This document shows positions 32,240 through 42,629 of a stretch of DNA of 64,000 bases, one piece after another (position 1 is the stretch's first letter; each line of letters starts with the position of its first letter). Under the pieces are notes generated by a model. It did not search any database. It was given only the letters and a program-made list of their open reading frames with translations, and was not told where the DNA came from. A program made the translations under genes and the position numbers. The stretch is from Eledone cirrhosa (Eukaryota; Mollusca; Cephalopoda; Octopoda; Eledonidae), in assembly GCA_964016885.1 (NCBI GenBank), contig OZ024743.1, positions 192,327,655 to 192,391,654 of the forward strand, read 5' to 3'.

Positions 32240-34258
32240 CTAGCATTAAAGCCCGGCGTTGCTCGGGGTCAGTAAGTTACCAAAGTTAGGTCGCACCACT
32301 CATTTTATGGCAGCACTTTTTTGTCTGCCAGGCACTGGTTGAATGAATTGCAAACCTGCACTGCCGAAGCAGGAGCTGCGCCAGCAGTGACAATTGTAGT
32401 TTCGCCTATTGATATTATCTTTGTGCAAAGAAGTGTTCAAATTTATTGTTTCACAGTACTTGCGCAACACGCGCGTAGACGATGCCAGCCTTACAACAGA
32501 GCTGCGATGGAGTTGTTCTGCATGACATGTTTTAACGGTGGAGGGGGTGGATTGAGGGAATCGCAAACAGGGGCCTGAAAACATTGTCGAATTATGACAA
32601 CCAAAAAAGAGGAAGAGGGGTCATTGTATGGTTGGTGCATCATGTACGTCGGACGTAGAAGATGAGCCTGCTGCTGTGCCGACGCAGGGAGGGAAATAGA
32701 GCTGAGCGGAGGCCAGGTGTTGGTGAAGTGTGAAGTAATTGCAGGGAACCGCCTAAAAATGTAAATCCTGTCATTAAAGCATTGTTCACCCTTTGAGAGT
32801 CGTACGGAGGTGAAATACTAACCTGTCCACGGTCCTTCGAGGCCCACCAAACGGGGGTTGGTGAGGAGCAACAGCTGATATTTGAGTAGGGTCAGAGTTG
32901 CAATGAAGCTTTGTAACGCCGCGAGAATCAGCCTTTGTACGGCCGATGGTGGGGAGTTTCCAGTGCATTGCAGTGACGGTTAACCTACTTAGAAAGTACT
33001 CACGAAAAGGCAAAAAATAAAAAAATAAAAAAGTTATAAAATTAGGAATCGAGGTAATCCTATAAAATCTTGTACACAATGTTTTTTTTGTTTTTCCTTG
33101 CGGAACGAACGCGAAATAATCACTCTTGCTGCCGACACGCGAGCAGCCAACGTAAAGCTGACCATGAGAGAAACACGGCTCCCCTAATGTATTACCGCGA
33201 CAGACAGTGTTTGTCCCTGCGCTTTGTTAATTGACATTGCGAAGCATGGCCTGACCGGGAACTGGGACCTCCGAAATGTGAAAGGTAGGTCTGCTCCTGA
33301 TAGGAAAAGATGCATCCTCGGTATGAGCACAACCTTGCCCCGACCGCACCCTGTGATTATCGTGGCCTCAATCAGATTGGGAGCTAAGGACTTAACGACC
33401 AAACGTGTGTCATTGCATTGTTTCGGCGGAACCAAATTTCGAATGAGCATTATAGGGGCACCAACTTTAAGTTTCAAAATGTGTGGGGGGTAATCCGGGG
33501 GGCTCAAAGGAATTTAGTACCTCTATTGGATAGTTGATGACGTCCTCGGGGTTAGGAGTTCTATCGATAGACTTATATACGTAGCCATCCCTAGGAATGA
33601 GTTTTAGCATTTGATCATTAATATGGTTAACAGTTTTATTCCTCGGCGCCAGAATAGCCCTTTGGGCAAGCCAATCCATATTCTGATAATTTGCTTGGAG
33701 ATCTGGGAACACTGCATCCCTGAGATCAGAAGGCGTACTAACAACGGTACAAAGTGAGTCGATGGCAATATTACCCTTTTTATCCCCGGGCGTTTTGCCT
33801 TCGCCAAGTGCAAGGAGGGTGTGAGAAAATGCTGCTGATGCGATATCACCTCGCATATGAGCACGCATATTAGTGTGAAGTTTCAGAGTCTTCACCAGGG
33901 GCCACAATGTGGATGACTTAAGACACGCACGTACTGCATCAGCTGTAGTCCCCTTGGGAATAACGGGAAGCGTTTGCCTGAAGTCCCCTGAAAGAAGAAG
34001 TGTTATGCCTCCTATGGGAGCCGTAGAGTTTTTGATGTCTCAGAGTTCTATCTAGCGCCTCAAGAGCACCTCTGTGGGCCATCGTGCATTCGTCCCAAAC
34101 GATAAGCTTGCATCGTCTGAACACTTCTGCCTGATCGGAGCTATTACTGATGTTGCAAGTGGGTGTCTCAGTCTTCGCTAAGTCAAGCGGGAGCTTGAAA
34201 TAGGAGTGAGCTGTCCTGCCGCTCGGCAACAAAGTAGCCGCAATTCCAGTCATGTATT
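32240..34258 (-). mobile_element. Helitron-1: 5'-truncated copy
   Basis: On the minus strand the 3' terminus reads CCCGAGCAACGCCGGG (hairpin), CTTTAATG and CTAG, followed by T. That is the hairpin-plus-CTRR end and the A/T insertion context of Helitrons. Helicase coding sequence lies at 34253-33130; 33130-32240 is the 3' region without a gene. The 5' part, including the Rep domain and Walker A, is absent. Confidence 0.82.
33130..34253 (-). pseudogene. Helitron PIF1-type helicase remnant
   Basis: Helitron proteins join a HUH Rep nuclease to a PIF1-family 5'-3' helicase; only the helicase is left. Read from 34253: GIAATLLPSGRTAHSYFKLP, the Walker B region LIVWDECTMAHRGALEALDR, then after frame breaks near 34045 and 33935 an open piece 33907-33467 (HTNMRAHMRGD, WLAQRAILAPRNK, VINYPIEVLNS), then 33507-33184 (PPHILKLKVGAPIMLIRNL, FAMSINKAQGQTL), and finally GEPCFSHGQLYVGCSRVGS out of frame near 33180-33130. 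The Walker A lysine loop is missing. Several frameshifts make it inactive. Confidence 0.85.
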
Positions 34259-34340
34259 TAGTTTTATCGATTATTTCCGTAATTGTGGGTGATTTTGAAA
34301 TAAATAAATAGTCGTTAGACCATTTACAACATTCTTACAG
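34252..34340 (+). repeat. Direct repeat pair, copy 1
   Basis: Contains ATGTATTTAGTTTTATCGAT and CCATTTACAACATTCTTACA. A second copy lies at 34778-34875, with a small extra stretch. It begins exactly where Helitron-1 coding sequence stops. 34341-34777 is AT-rich and shows no gene. Confidence 0.7.
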
Positions 34341-34777
34341 AGGCAAATAAATAACTCACAGTTTGTTGAAAGCGCGCTTCTGTCAGCAATGTGAAGTTGT
34401 TTGGCCAAAAATACCTATGTGTTTTTTTTTTCACTCAATAAACGTGTAAATATGTTATACACAAAATGTAATTGTGTGTGAGTTGGATTATAGATGTTTT
34501 AAAAAAAGATTGTCGCTATTTTTCTAGTTGTTGAATAAATTTAACTGTTGCTTTTGAATAATTGTAGTTTGGTATAAAATGTAAGCGTCATGTATTTAAC
34601 GTTTGTCTTTGTCTCTCACTCTCTGGCTCACTCCTTTATTTTTTTCTCTCTCTCTAAAGGAAATTATTAAGGAGTGGGTTTATAAGCGTATATAAGAGAA
34701 GGTTGCAGCATGTATTTTTTTTCGATTTTTAAAGGGAGTAGAGAGAGTAAATCAGATTGTATTAGAGGGGTAAAGCG

Positions 34778-34875
34778 TCATGTATTTAGTTTTATCGATT
34801 ATTTCCGTAAGTGTGGGTGAATTTGAATGAAATAGTCGTTGACCTAAGTTAGACCATTTACAACATTCTTACAGA
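34778..34875 (+). repeat. Direct repeat pair, copy 2
   Basis: Near copy of 34252-34340, about 530 bp apart in the same orientation. Confidence 0.7.
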
Positions 34876-34926
34876 CTTTGATTCCAATTGGTTTGAAATT
34901 GTGCAAATGTATAAACATGGAACATG

Positions 34927-35023
34927 CACACACACACACACAACAACAACAATCTGTCTTTTATAGATAATGATATATGCATACATATACACATACACAC
35001 ACACATATATGTATATATGTATA

Positions 35024-35093
<70 letters not shown>

Positions 35094-35432
35094 GTATACA
35101 TAATATACACATACACATAGATACACCCATATACATATATGTATATATACACACGTATATGCATATATATATACACACACATACACACACACATATACAT
35201 ACATATATACATATACACACATACACATGTATACGCACACACGAAGTGTACACATACATGCACATACACACACACACATATACATACATATATACAGACA
35301 TGCATATATATATATATATACACATATATATACATTATTAAATATTTGCTCTAACGTTCTTATATATTTGATATATATTTATCCTTATCGAGCCCTCTTT
35401 GGATTTTAGTCTTCAAATTTATTATTATTACT

Positions 35433-35475
<43 letters not shown>

Positions 35476-35480
35476 CTTTT
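34927..35480. repeat. Compound (CA)n/(TA)n/(CATA)n microsatellite
   Basis: A half-kilobase of alternating purine-pyrimidine repeats, including a (TA)n core at 35029-35085 and CACACATATA blocks. The frames of over 100 codons on both strands contain only Tyr/Ile/His/Thr and are not genes. Confidence 0.95.
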
Positions 35481-35514
35481 ATCATATTTATTCGGATTTT
35501 AGTCTTCACATGCA

Positions 35515-35770
35515 CTGGGATAATTGCTGGCCTTGTGCCAAAAGTAGACACAATTATTATTATTACTTCTACTACGGTGGATTGGCAGTATCGGTAGAGG
35601 GTCGGACGCCATGCTTTGCAGCACAGCTACGTCCCTTTACGGACTGAGTTCAAATCCCGCCGAGGTTAACTTTGCCTTTCATCCTTACGGGGTCGATAAA
35701 ATAAAGTACCAGTAATACACTGGGATAATTGCTGGCCTTGTGCCAAAAGTAGAAACAATTATTACTTCTA
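35515..35770 (+). mobile_element. OR-type SINE (3' fragment plus full copy)
   Basis: 35515-35563 holds only the tail (GATAATTGCTGGCCTTGTGC). 35573-35760 is a complete copy with GGTGGATTGGCAGTATCGG head and GAGTTCAAATCCCGCCGAGG B-box region. Both are followed by an ATT run and ACTTCTACTAC, suggesting a tandem duplication including flank. Confidence 0.88.
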
Positions 35771-36179
35771 CTACCATATACACATATATACATATATACA
35801 TATACATACATACATACACACATATATGTATATATATATTTATATATATATAAATCTGAGGATGTGTGTGTTAAGGTTTGTAACGTATGCACGTCCACAA
35901 TTATTGGTCAGGAAAAGGTCGTGAGGCAAAAAAATGTCAAATCCATCAACAATAAGGGCTAAAATCGATCATGATCATTCCTCCTCTCTATAATTTAACT
36001 GCTTTACTCTCTCTCTCTCTCTCTCTGTCGCTCTTCACTCCCTATATGACAACACTGCAGTGGAGCGTTCCATATTGAGCGTTCCGTATTGACATACGGC
36101 TTATCTGGGGCATTTTCAATCGACTTATTGCAAATAACAAGCCGCAAAATAACACTTCATATAACAGATTAATGCTATA
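35771..36179. other. AT-rich spacer upstream of Helitron-2
   Basis: Contains CATA microsatellite (35780-35850), a CT run (36008-36025) and a short direct repeat GAGCGTTCC(A/G)TATTG at about 36063-36093. No gene is seen. The 5' end of Helitron-2 cannot be placed. Confidence 0.5.
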
Positions 36180-36184
36180 GACAT

Positions 36185-37430
36185 ATGAATCGGAATGTAA
36201 CTCGTGAACTTTTTCCTGGGCAAAATTATTCGAACAGACATGACCTCATTGCCAGAGTGTTCAGACTGAAACTGGCTAAACTCATGGCTTTAATCAAAAA
36301 GGGTCAGGTATTTGGGGCTGTAAAATGGCAAAAACGAGGGCTGCCACATGCTCACATTTTGATTTGGTTAGCTGATAAAATCAATTCAAATCCATAGACA
36401 GCTTCATTTCGGCTGAAATCCCTAACCCAGCAACTGACCAGAAATTACATGACATCGTCAAAGCTAACATGGTCCGTGTGCGTCGGGTCCTAATGAGCAT
36501 CACACGTGTCTGAAAGGGGGGTCGTGCAGTAAGGGATACAAAAAAAAATGTGTTGACCAGATTCAGACTGGTGGCGACGGGTACCCCCTGTACAGGCGGA
36601 GACGGCCCGAGAACGGTGACTTCACAACAGTAAAGGGAGGTCAAGTCGACAATAGATGGCTGGTCCCTTACTGCCCGCTTCTCTTGAAGATGTTCAATGC
36701 TCACATCAACGTTGAGTTTTGCAACTTCGTCAAGTCGATAAAATACATATGCAAATATGTAAATAAGGGTTCTGATGCCGCAATGTTCGCATTTCAAGCT
36801 GAAAATAGCAGGGACGAGGTAACAAAATACCTGGCAGGGCGGTACATCAGTAGGAATGAAGCTTTTTGGCGCCTATTTGGTTTACCCCTACACCAACGGC
36901 ACCCCGCCATCGTACAGCTTGTGGTACATTTGGAAAATGGGCAAAGGTTTACTTTACGGACCAAACCGCCACCAAGTTGGCCGCCGATCCGAAAGAGACC
37001 ACTCTGATGGGTTTCTTCAAACTTTGTCAGTTCGATACATTTGCGCAAACAATCGTGTACCCCCAGGTTCCATTCTACTTTATATGGTTGAAAAAACACA
37101 TGGGTGCGAAGAAAGTCAGGCCAGGCTGCTGAAAGACATCCTGGTGTAAAATTTGACAGCTGTCTTGGAAAGGGTTACACTGTGCCTCCAAGTCAGCATG
37201 AGTGCTTTCATCTCCGCCTTCTTCTGCATGAAGTTGTAGGCCCACAAAGTTTTCAGGACCTCAAAACTGTTGATGGAGAAATATGTGATACATACCGGGA
37301 AGCCTGCTTTAAGCGAGGTCTTTGGAAGATGATTCGCAATGGGATTCCACTTTAGCAGAGGGTGCTTTGTTGAAATCACCCAAAGGTCTACGGGAACTCT
37401 TTGCCATTTTGCTTCAAAAGTGTGAATTGG
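36185..37430 (+). pseudogene. Helitron Rep (HUH nuclease) and pre-helicase remnant
   Basis: The HUH motif reads PHAHILIW at about 36343-36366, and the tyrosine motif KYICKYVNKGSD, with both tyrosines, is at 36741-36776. Downstream GRYISRNEAFWRLFGLPLHQ, VHLENGQRF and PKGLRELFAILLQKCELGDP follow the order seen in Helitron proteins. Frames break near 36400, 36680, 36990, 37130 and 37320, so the protein is dead. The Rep would nick the element's strand for rolling-circle transposition. Confidence 0.85.
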
Positions 37431-38640
37431 GTGATCCCCCCCATAAAAAACGGTTCCCCCAAATAAAAAACGGACCCCCCCCCCCAACCAATAAAAAATG
37501 GATCCCCCCAATAATAAAAAACGGATCCCCCCCAAATAACCCACCCCATGCAATCGGACACCCCCCACCCAAACGCCTCCCCCACCCTCAAATAAAAAAC
37601 GTATTCCAAATAAAAACGCCCGCCCCCCAATAAAAAAAGTCCCCCCTCCCGATAAAAAACGGATCCCCCTAATAAAAAACGAACCCCTCCCCCATAATAA
37701 AAAACGGACCTTCCCCATAATAAGAAACGGACCCCCTAAATAAAAAACGGACCCCCTCCCCAAATAAAAAACGGATCCCCCCAATAAAAAACGGACTCCC
37801 CATAATAAAAAACGGATCCTTCCAAATAGAAAACGGACACCCCCAATAAAAAACGGAGCCCCCCCAAATAAAAAACGGACCCCCAAAATAAAAAATTCCC
37901 CACCCACCCAAAAACATAAAAAACGGACCGCCCTCCGAATAAAGAACGGACACCCCCTCCCCCAATAAAAAACAGATTCAAATAATAAAGCCCCCCCCCC
38001 TCTCCCCCCAATAAAAAACAGATTCCAAATACCCTCCTCCCACAAATAGAAAAAACAAATCCAAATACCCCCCCACCCCCAAATAAAAAACGGATTCAAA
38101 ATAATAAACGCCCCTTTCCTCCCCCAAATAAAAAACTGATCCTCCAATAAAAAACGGACACCCCATAATAAAAAACGTATCCCCCAATACAAAACGGAGC
38201 CCCCAATAAAAAACGGATACCCCCATAAAAACTGGACACCCACCCACACCCACACCCACACCCAGATAAAAAACGGATACCCCCAATATAATATGGACAC
38301 CCCCATAAAAACGGACCCCCCTCCAGAAAAAAAAATAAAAAACGGATTCCAAAATAATAAACAACGCCTCCCTCTTCCCCAAATAAAAAATGGACCCAGC
38401 CCCAAATAAAAAACGGATACCCCCAATAAAAAAACGAACCCCCGCGTAATAAAAAACGGATTCCAAATAAAAAAACACACACACACACCCCCTCTCCCCA
38501 AATTAAAAACGGACCCCCCTTAAAAAACGGATTCCAAATAAAAAACACTCCCCCCTCCCCAAACAAAAAACGGACACCCCAATAAAAAACGGACCCCCCC
38601 CCCATAAAAAACGGACCCCCCCCCCCATAAAAACCGGATA
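37431..38640. repeat. C-rich minisatellite with AATAAA in each unit
   Basis: About sixty units of roughly 15-25 bp, consensus AATAAAAAACGGA plus a run of 4-9 C, vary in C-run length and in the base after CGGA. The minus strand therefore has G-runs of four or more at nearly every unit. Long minus-strand frames (38501-37116 and others, repeating FFIWG/FLLGG) are translations of this repeat only. It interrupts Helitron-2 after QKCELGDP. Confidence 0.95.
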
Positions 38641-39108
38641 ATCAGGGGAGACGACTGTGTATATAAATTATTGTCTTATTTACAAAACTATATTTCTAAT
38701 ATCGTGTTTAATATTTCATATTGTGTCGTCTGGTTTCCTTCCAATCAATCACGATATAACTTTCAAGTTACTCCCCTTCATTTACTTACTGTCCCACTCT
38801 CTTTCTTTTTTCCCTCTCACACAGCCTCTGCTTTCTCTCTTTTTATTTGTTCCGGTCCCTTCTCTCACACATCCTTTCCTCTCTCTTTTTTTTTTCCTTT
38901 CCTTCTTTGTCTCTTTCGCTGTTTTTCTCCTATAGTCACTCTCTCTTTCTTTTTGTTTACCTCTCTCTGTAACTCTGCACTTTCCTATTCCTCTCTTTCC
39001 CTCTCTCTCATTCTCAAATCCTTCTTTCTACTTTCTCCCCCACTGTTCTCTCTATGTATCTCCTCCTTTCCCTCTGCAACTCCTCTGTATATCCTTGCCT
39101 TTCTCTCA
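38641..39108. other. Pyrimidine-rich stretch between repeat and helicase
   Basis: 38780-39070 is dominated by CTCTCTTTCTTTT tracts. No coding homology is seen; the helicase frame is recognisable from LLSDQRLAYLTIIDAVQ at about 39114. Confidence 0.6.
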
Positions 39109-40239
39109 AACTTCTGTCGGACCAAAGGTTGGCCTATTTAACTATCATTGATGCGGTTCAAAATCAGACAGGGGGTATTTACTTTCTAGATGCTCCTGGG
39201 GGTACCGGAAAAACTTTTGTAACGAAATTGATTCTCACTAAGATTCGTCCGAAGAAAAAAGTTGCGTTGTCCGTTGCATCGTCCGGGATCGCTGCTACTT
39301 TGCTGCCGGGAGGTAGGACAGCACATTCAGCCTTTAAACTCCCCTTGGATTTAGTAAAAACTGAGACACCAACATGCAATATCAGCAAGTGTTCACACAA
39401 AGCTCTGGTTCTCAAAAAATGTTTGGGATGAGTGCTCAATGGCACACAAGGATGCCCTTGAGGCATTGGACAGGTCCCTGAAAGACATTAGGGATTCTAC
39501 GGCTCCTTATGGGTGGCGTAACCCTTCTGCTATCAGCAGATTTTCGGCAAACGTTGCCTGTCATCCCCAAAGGTACAAGAGCTGATGAAGTCCGTGCCTG
39601 GCTCAGCGAAATGAAGTGCGTGATTGGCTCAGCGAAAGAGCCATCCTTGCTCCGAAAAATACCATGGTTAATTTTATTAACGAGCAGCTGATTGAGAAGA
39701 TTCCTGGTAAAGAGCACATCTTCAAATCTATCGACCGGACGTCAGACCCCGACGATATCGTTAATTATCCGGTTGAGTTATTAAATTCCCTTGAGCCCCC
39801 AGGGCTCCCACCTCACATTCTTAAGCTTAGGGTTGGCTGTCCCATTATGCTAATAAGGAACTTGCGTCCACCAAAGCAGTGCAACGGTACTCGCATGGTC
39901 GTCAAGTCACTGACGCCCCACTTGATTGAGGCCACCATTATAACGGGGTGCCGGAGAGGGGAGAATGTTTTCATTCCAAGGATGAACCTTTTCTCCTCGG
40001 CGTCAGATATCCCGTTCGATTTCCGGCGATCCCAATTCCCGGTGAGACCATGTTTTGCCATGTCCATTAACAAGTCACAAGGGCAAACATTGTCGATGGC
40101 GGGTATCCATTTGGGGGAGCCATGCTTCTCCCATGGCCAACTTTATGTTGCCTGTTCCCGCGTAGGGAGCAGGAATGGACTTTTTGCTTACACTCCTCAA
40201 GGGATGACACACAATATCGTCTACAAAGAGGTGCTATAG
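39109..40239 (+). pseudogene. Helitron PIF1-type helicase, several breaks
   Basis: Walker A DAPGGTGKTFVTK is at about 39190-39228, followed by SSGIAATLLPGGRTAHSAFK. A frameshift at about 39415-39425 occurs just before the Walker B-like VWDECSMAHKDALEALDR, and another follows near 39490. GGVTLLLSADFRQTLPVIPK at 39509 is then joined by an internal deletion to WLSERAILAPKNTMVNFINE (about 39621). From there the frame is open to the TAG at 40237, with PPHILKLRVGCPIMLIRNL, FAMSINKSQGQTLS and GQLYVACSRVGSRNGLF. It is the better preserved of the two helicase copies and lies on the opposite strand. Confidence 0.87.
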
Positions 40240-40574
40240 ATGTTGGAGGTGTTGGAGCTATGCCGTCTGGAACACTATTTCCTGGTAGGGTCACCCATGG
40301 CGGACAGATCTGACACCCAGCGGCATCAGGGCCATCATCTTGCAACTTTGGTCTACTAAATTGCTATTGGAAGATTATTAACCCATCATTGATTGTCCAG
40401 AATGCTAATTGGTTCGTAACTTTTAATAACCGGTTCAACTGCTTTATGCACTTAATTGATAAGCTTATTCGCTTTCAAGCCACGTTTACCTGTATGTAAC
40501 TTTTCATAGCAAATGAACAAACCCGAGCGACACCGGGCTAAACTGCTAGTATAACATATACACAGACACACACA

Positions 40575-40925
40575 TCATCATCATCATCATCATCATCATT
40601 TTACGTCCGCTTTTCCCTGCTTGCAAGGGTGGGACGGGAACTGATTCTGGCTTGATTTCTACAGCTGGATGCCTTTCCTAACACCAACCTCATTTACAGT
40701 GAGTGTTGGGTGCTTTTTTGCCGTGGCACCTCCATGACCACTTTGCAGTGGCATGATAGGGACCCCAGTCCTATCATCTCATTTCTACAGCTGAGTAAAC
40801 TGGAACAATGTGAAATAAAGTATCTTGCTCAAGGAAACAACACATCACCCGGTCTGAGAATTGAACTCACAATCTTTCAATTGCAAGCCCAATGCTCTAA
40901 CCACTAAGCTATGCGCCTTCACATG
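40575..40925 (-). mobile_element. tRNA-derived SINE with LINE-like 3' tail (Ceph-type), second copy
   Basis: Same order as 16349-16806 on the minus strand: tRNA-like head near 40920-40850 (AGTGGTTAGAGCATTGGGCT), central CTTGAGCAAGATACTTTATT domain, GGCATCCAGCTGTAGAAATC block, (GAT)n tail at 40575-40600. It lacks the internal duplication of the first copy. Confidence 0.86.
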
Positions 40926-41325
40926 TATGTATATATATGTGTGTGTATACATATAGGTACTGCCCTCCCCCCTCCATTGCGTTCCATTTATTACATTTTC
41001 ATATGTAAAATCACAGGTTTTGAAATCAATATATATATATATAAAAGAAAATTTCGCTCTACATGACTGAATACAATAAATGTAATCTGACTGTTTCGAA
41101 TATTAATAATAACATTCGATTCGTTTGCAATTATGCAAACAATCCTCAATTTTATAGCCATGTCAGTAGAATGAACACTTCATTCTTGCTCTTATGTTGG
41201 CATGCGAACAGAACTGCAGACACTAATGATTCTGGGTATCACCCTTCATCAGTACAGCTCATTGTTCACCTGCCAAACTGTCAGAGCTAGTGAAAATATA
41301 TGCTATTTTCAAAAATACACAGTGA
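40926..41325. repeat. Unclassified cephalopod-type repeat, related to 63867-63985
   Basis: Contains TTTGCAATTATGCAAACA, GCCATGTCAGTAGAATGA and CTGCAGACACTAATG, which recur in the same order at the right end of the window. A direct repeat AAGAAAATTTCGCTCTACAT occurs at 41047 and 41483. The short frame 41063-41290 has VQLIVHLPNCQ, faintly like Helitron VQLVVHLENGQ, but the similarity is weak. Confidence 0.5.
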
Positions 41326-41424
41326 CTGATCGGCCTGATTTGCATATTAGCAGATTGGCTGATCAGTCAGATCTGCATATTAGCAGAACCACTGATCAGC
41401 CAGATTTGCATATCAGCAGACTAG
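41326..41424. repeat. Three tandem 33-bp units
   Basis: Each unit has the form CTGATC-GCCxGAT(T/C)TGCATAT-AGCAGA. Units start at 41326, 41359 and 41392 and differ at a few positions; a partial fourth (CCAGTCAG) follows. Confidence 0.9.
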
Positions 41425-41519
41425 CCAGTCAGTTTCCTGTATACGAGCGATAAATGGACGGCTTTGCCAAATTCAAATAAAAAAGAAAATTTCGCTCTAC
41501 ATGGCTGAATACAATAAAT

Positions 41520-41574
41520 ATATTAAGCAGTGAGGAATGCTTTTCCTACCCATGTATTCCTCACTGCTTAATAT
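41520..41574. repeat. Perfect 19-bp hairpin
   Basis: ATATTAAGCAGTGAGGAAT (41520-41538) and its exact reverse complement (41556-41574) are separated by 17 bases. It could be a terminator-like or foldback structure; no gene is attached. Confidence 0.85.
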
Positions 41575-41897
41575 AGTATTACACCAATATTCTGTTATAC
41601 ATGCTTAATACCATTGCTTGTTCTTTTACCTTATTATTCTGTACATGCCTAATACCTCTGCACTCTTTCTATATGTATGCCTATGTACCACTAATGTCCT
41701 CATTTTGTGAGTAACTTTCTTTCATAATTCTTCTATAATTGTTTCATAATTGTTTTATAATCTGTCACACCACCTGATACTGACCACATCATCATCACAC
41801 TCTAAATATGACACTACTGATAACAACAGTAATATCTACATATCTTTACGATTGTTCTTTGGAATAGGAGGTTAATTATATGTCTAAACTTTGCCAA

Positions 41898-41944
41898 TGC
41901 TCTGATGAATCCGAAAGAATGTTTGGAAGAAACGATTGTTAGCA
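41898..41944 (+). ncRNA. Hammerhead-ribozyme-like motif 1 (type I)
   Basis: Core CTGATGA at 41902-41908, weak stem II TCC/GGA, GAAAC at 41929-41933, loop GATT, GT closing a two-base stem III, then T as the cleavage-site base (41940). Stem I pairs TGCT (41898-41901) with AGCA (41941-41944). The stem II base pair next to the core is A-A, so activity may be weak. Confidence 0.55.
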
Positions 41945-42180
41945 ATAAAATGCTTTGAACATCCTTGTCTCTCTATCTCGCTCCGTTGTTTTTCTTTACA
42001 TACATCTCTTCATCTTCTTCTTTTTTTTTACATACATCTCTTCATCTTCTTCTTCTCATCTTCGTTTTTCTTTCTTTATAACTGTCATAACAGTTTCACT
42101 ACCAAATCAACTTTTTAAATGGAAGTTGCATTATTACAAGGTATGTCACTAATTATTTATAAAACAGCTTATGTATTGTA

Positions 42181-42244
42181 ATTTGTCTGAGGAAGGCATA
42201 CCATATTTTTAATATGATATCCCAGAAATATATATAACAAAATA
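42181..42244 (+). ncRNA. Hammerhead-ribozyme-like motif 2 (type I, long stem II)
   Basis: Core CTGAGGA at 42187-42193 fits CUGANGA. Stem II is GG...ATA...CATATT folding on AATATG...TAT...CC (42195-42222) with a TTT loop. GAAAT is at 42225-42229, a two-base stem III AT/AT encloses ATAT, and the cleavage base is A42236. Stem I pairs TTTGT (42182-42186) with ACAAA (42237-42241). Confidence 0.55.
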
Positions 42245-42372
42245 AATATGGTTTTATAAATATAGTTTCCATTTGTTTAATATCGTAAACCTACTCCAGA
42301 AACTATTGAGTGCTTTTATATCAGTTATAAAATATTTACTCGTTGTAACCCAACAATCTTAAATAAAACTTT

Positions 42373-42379
<7 letters not shown>

Positions 42380-42414
<35 letters not shown>
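42380..42414. repeat. (TA)n microsatellite
   Basis: About eighteen TA units. Similar TA runs occur at about 42579-42602, 44040-44086, 44284-44305 and 44886-44930. Confidence 0.95.
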
Positions 42415-42417
<3 letters not shown>

Positions 42418-42485
42418 GTAGAACACTGGAAGGTAATATATGTAGTGGTAGAGCACTCAGTCCAAGGACCAGCTAGTAGCGTACG

Positions 42486-42629
42486 GTTGTCCTTCCTGTT
42501 CCGTATAACCATGTCCATTACGAGCTGAGGATCTGCTAAGGTGAAACAATTGTTCTCGGTATGGTGAACTAACTGTTCATATATATATATTATATATATA
42601 TATTAGTTATACGGAACAGGAAGGACAAC
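42486..42629. repeat. 24-bp perfect inverted repeat flanking hammerhead motif 3
   Basis: The arms 42486-42509 (starting GTTGTCCTTCCTG) and 42606-42629 (starting GTTATACGGAACA) are exact reverse complements. The 96 bases between contain the hammerhead-like motif and a (TA)n run. Confidence 0.88.
42515..42564 (+). ncRNA. Hammerhead-ribozyme-like motif 3 (type I)
   Basis: Core CTGAGGA at 42525-42531 fits CUGANGA. A weak stem II is followed by GAAAC at 42543-42547, loop AATT, GT, and cleavage base T42554. Stem I is strong: CCATTACGAG (42515-42524) pairs with CTCGGTATGG (42555-42564), with one or two internal mismatches. This is among the most complete motifs here. Confidence 0.6.

Larger units (their letters stand above)
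36180..40549 (+). mobile_element. Helitron-2: Rep/helicase element with decayed ORF
   Basis: The 3' terminus at 40521-40549 reads CCCGAGCGACACCGGG (hairpin), CTAAACTG and CTAG, followed by T. The Rep part lies at 36185-37430 and the helicase at 39109-40239. Between them 37431-39108 is foreign: a C-rich minisatellite and a pyrimidine-rich stretch. The 3' region 40240-40520 has no gene. Confidence 0.85.

Noticed and set aside
34858..35341. Frames over 100 codons rich in Tyr, Ile and Cys on both strands
   Set aside because: They translate CATA/TA/CA microsatellite in several frames at once.
37116..38501. A 461-codon minus-strand frame, plus several overlapping ones, repeating FFIWG and FLLGG
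   Set aside because: It is the translation of the C-rich minisatellite on the other strand; there is no domain and the frame follows the repeat.
37431..38640. CRISPR-like array (regular short repeats)
   Set aside because: The spacers are only C-runs, the context is eukaryotic repeat DNA, and no cas genes are present.
41063..41290. A short frame faintly like the Helitron segment VQLVVHLENGQ
   Set aside because: Only one short stretch matches and no neighbouring motif supports it; left as an unclassified repeat.
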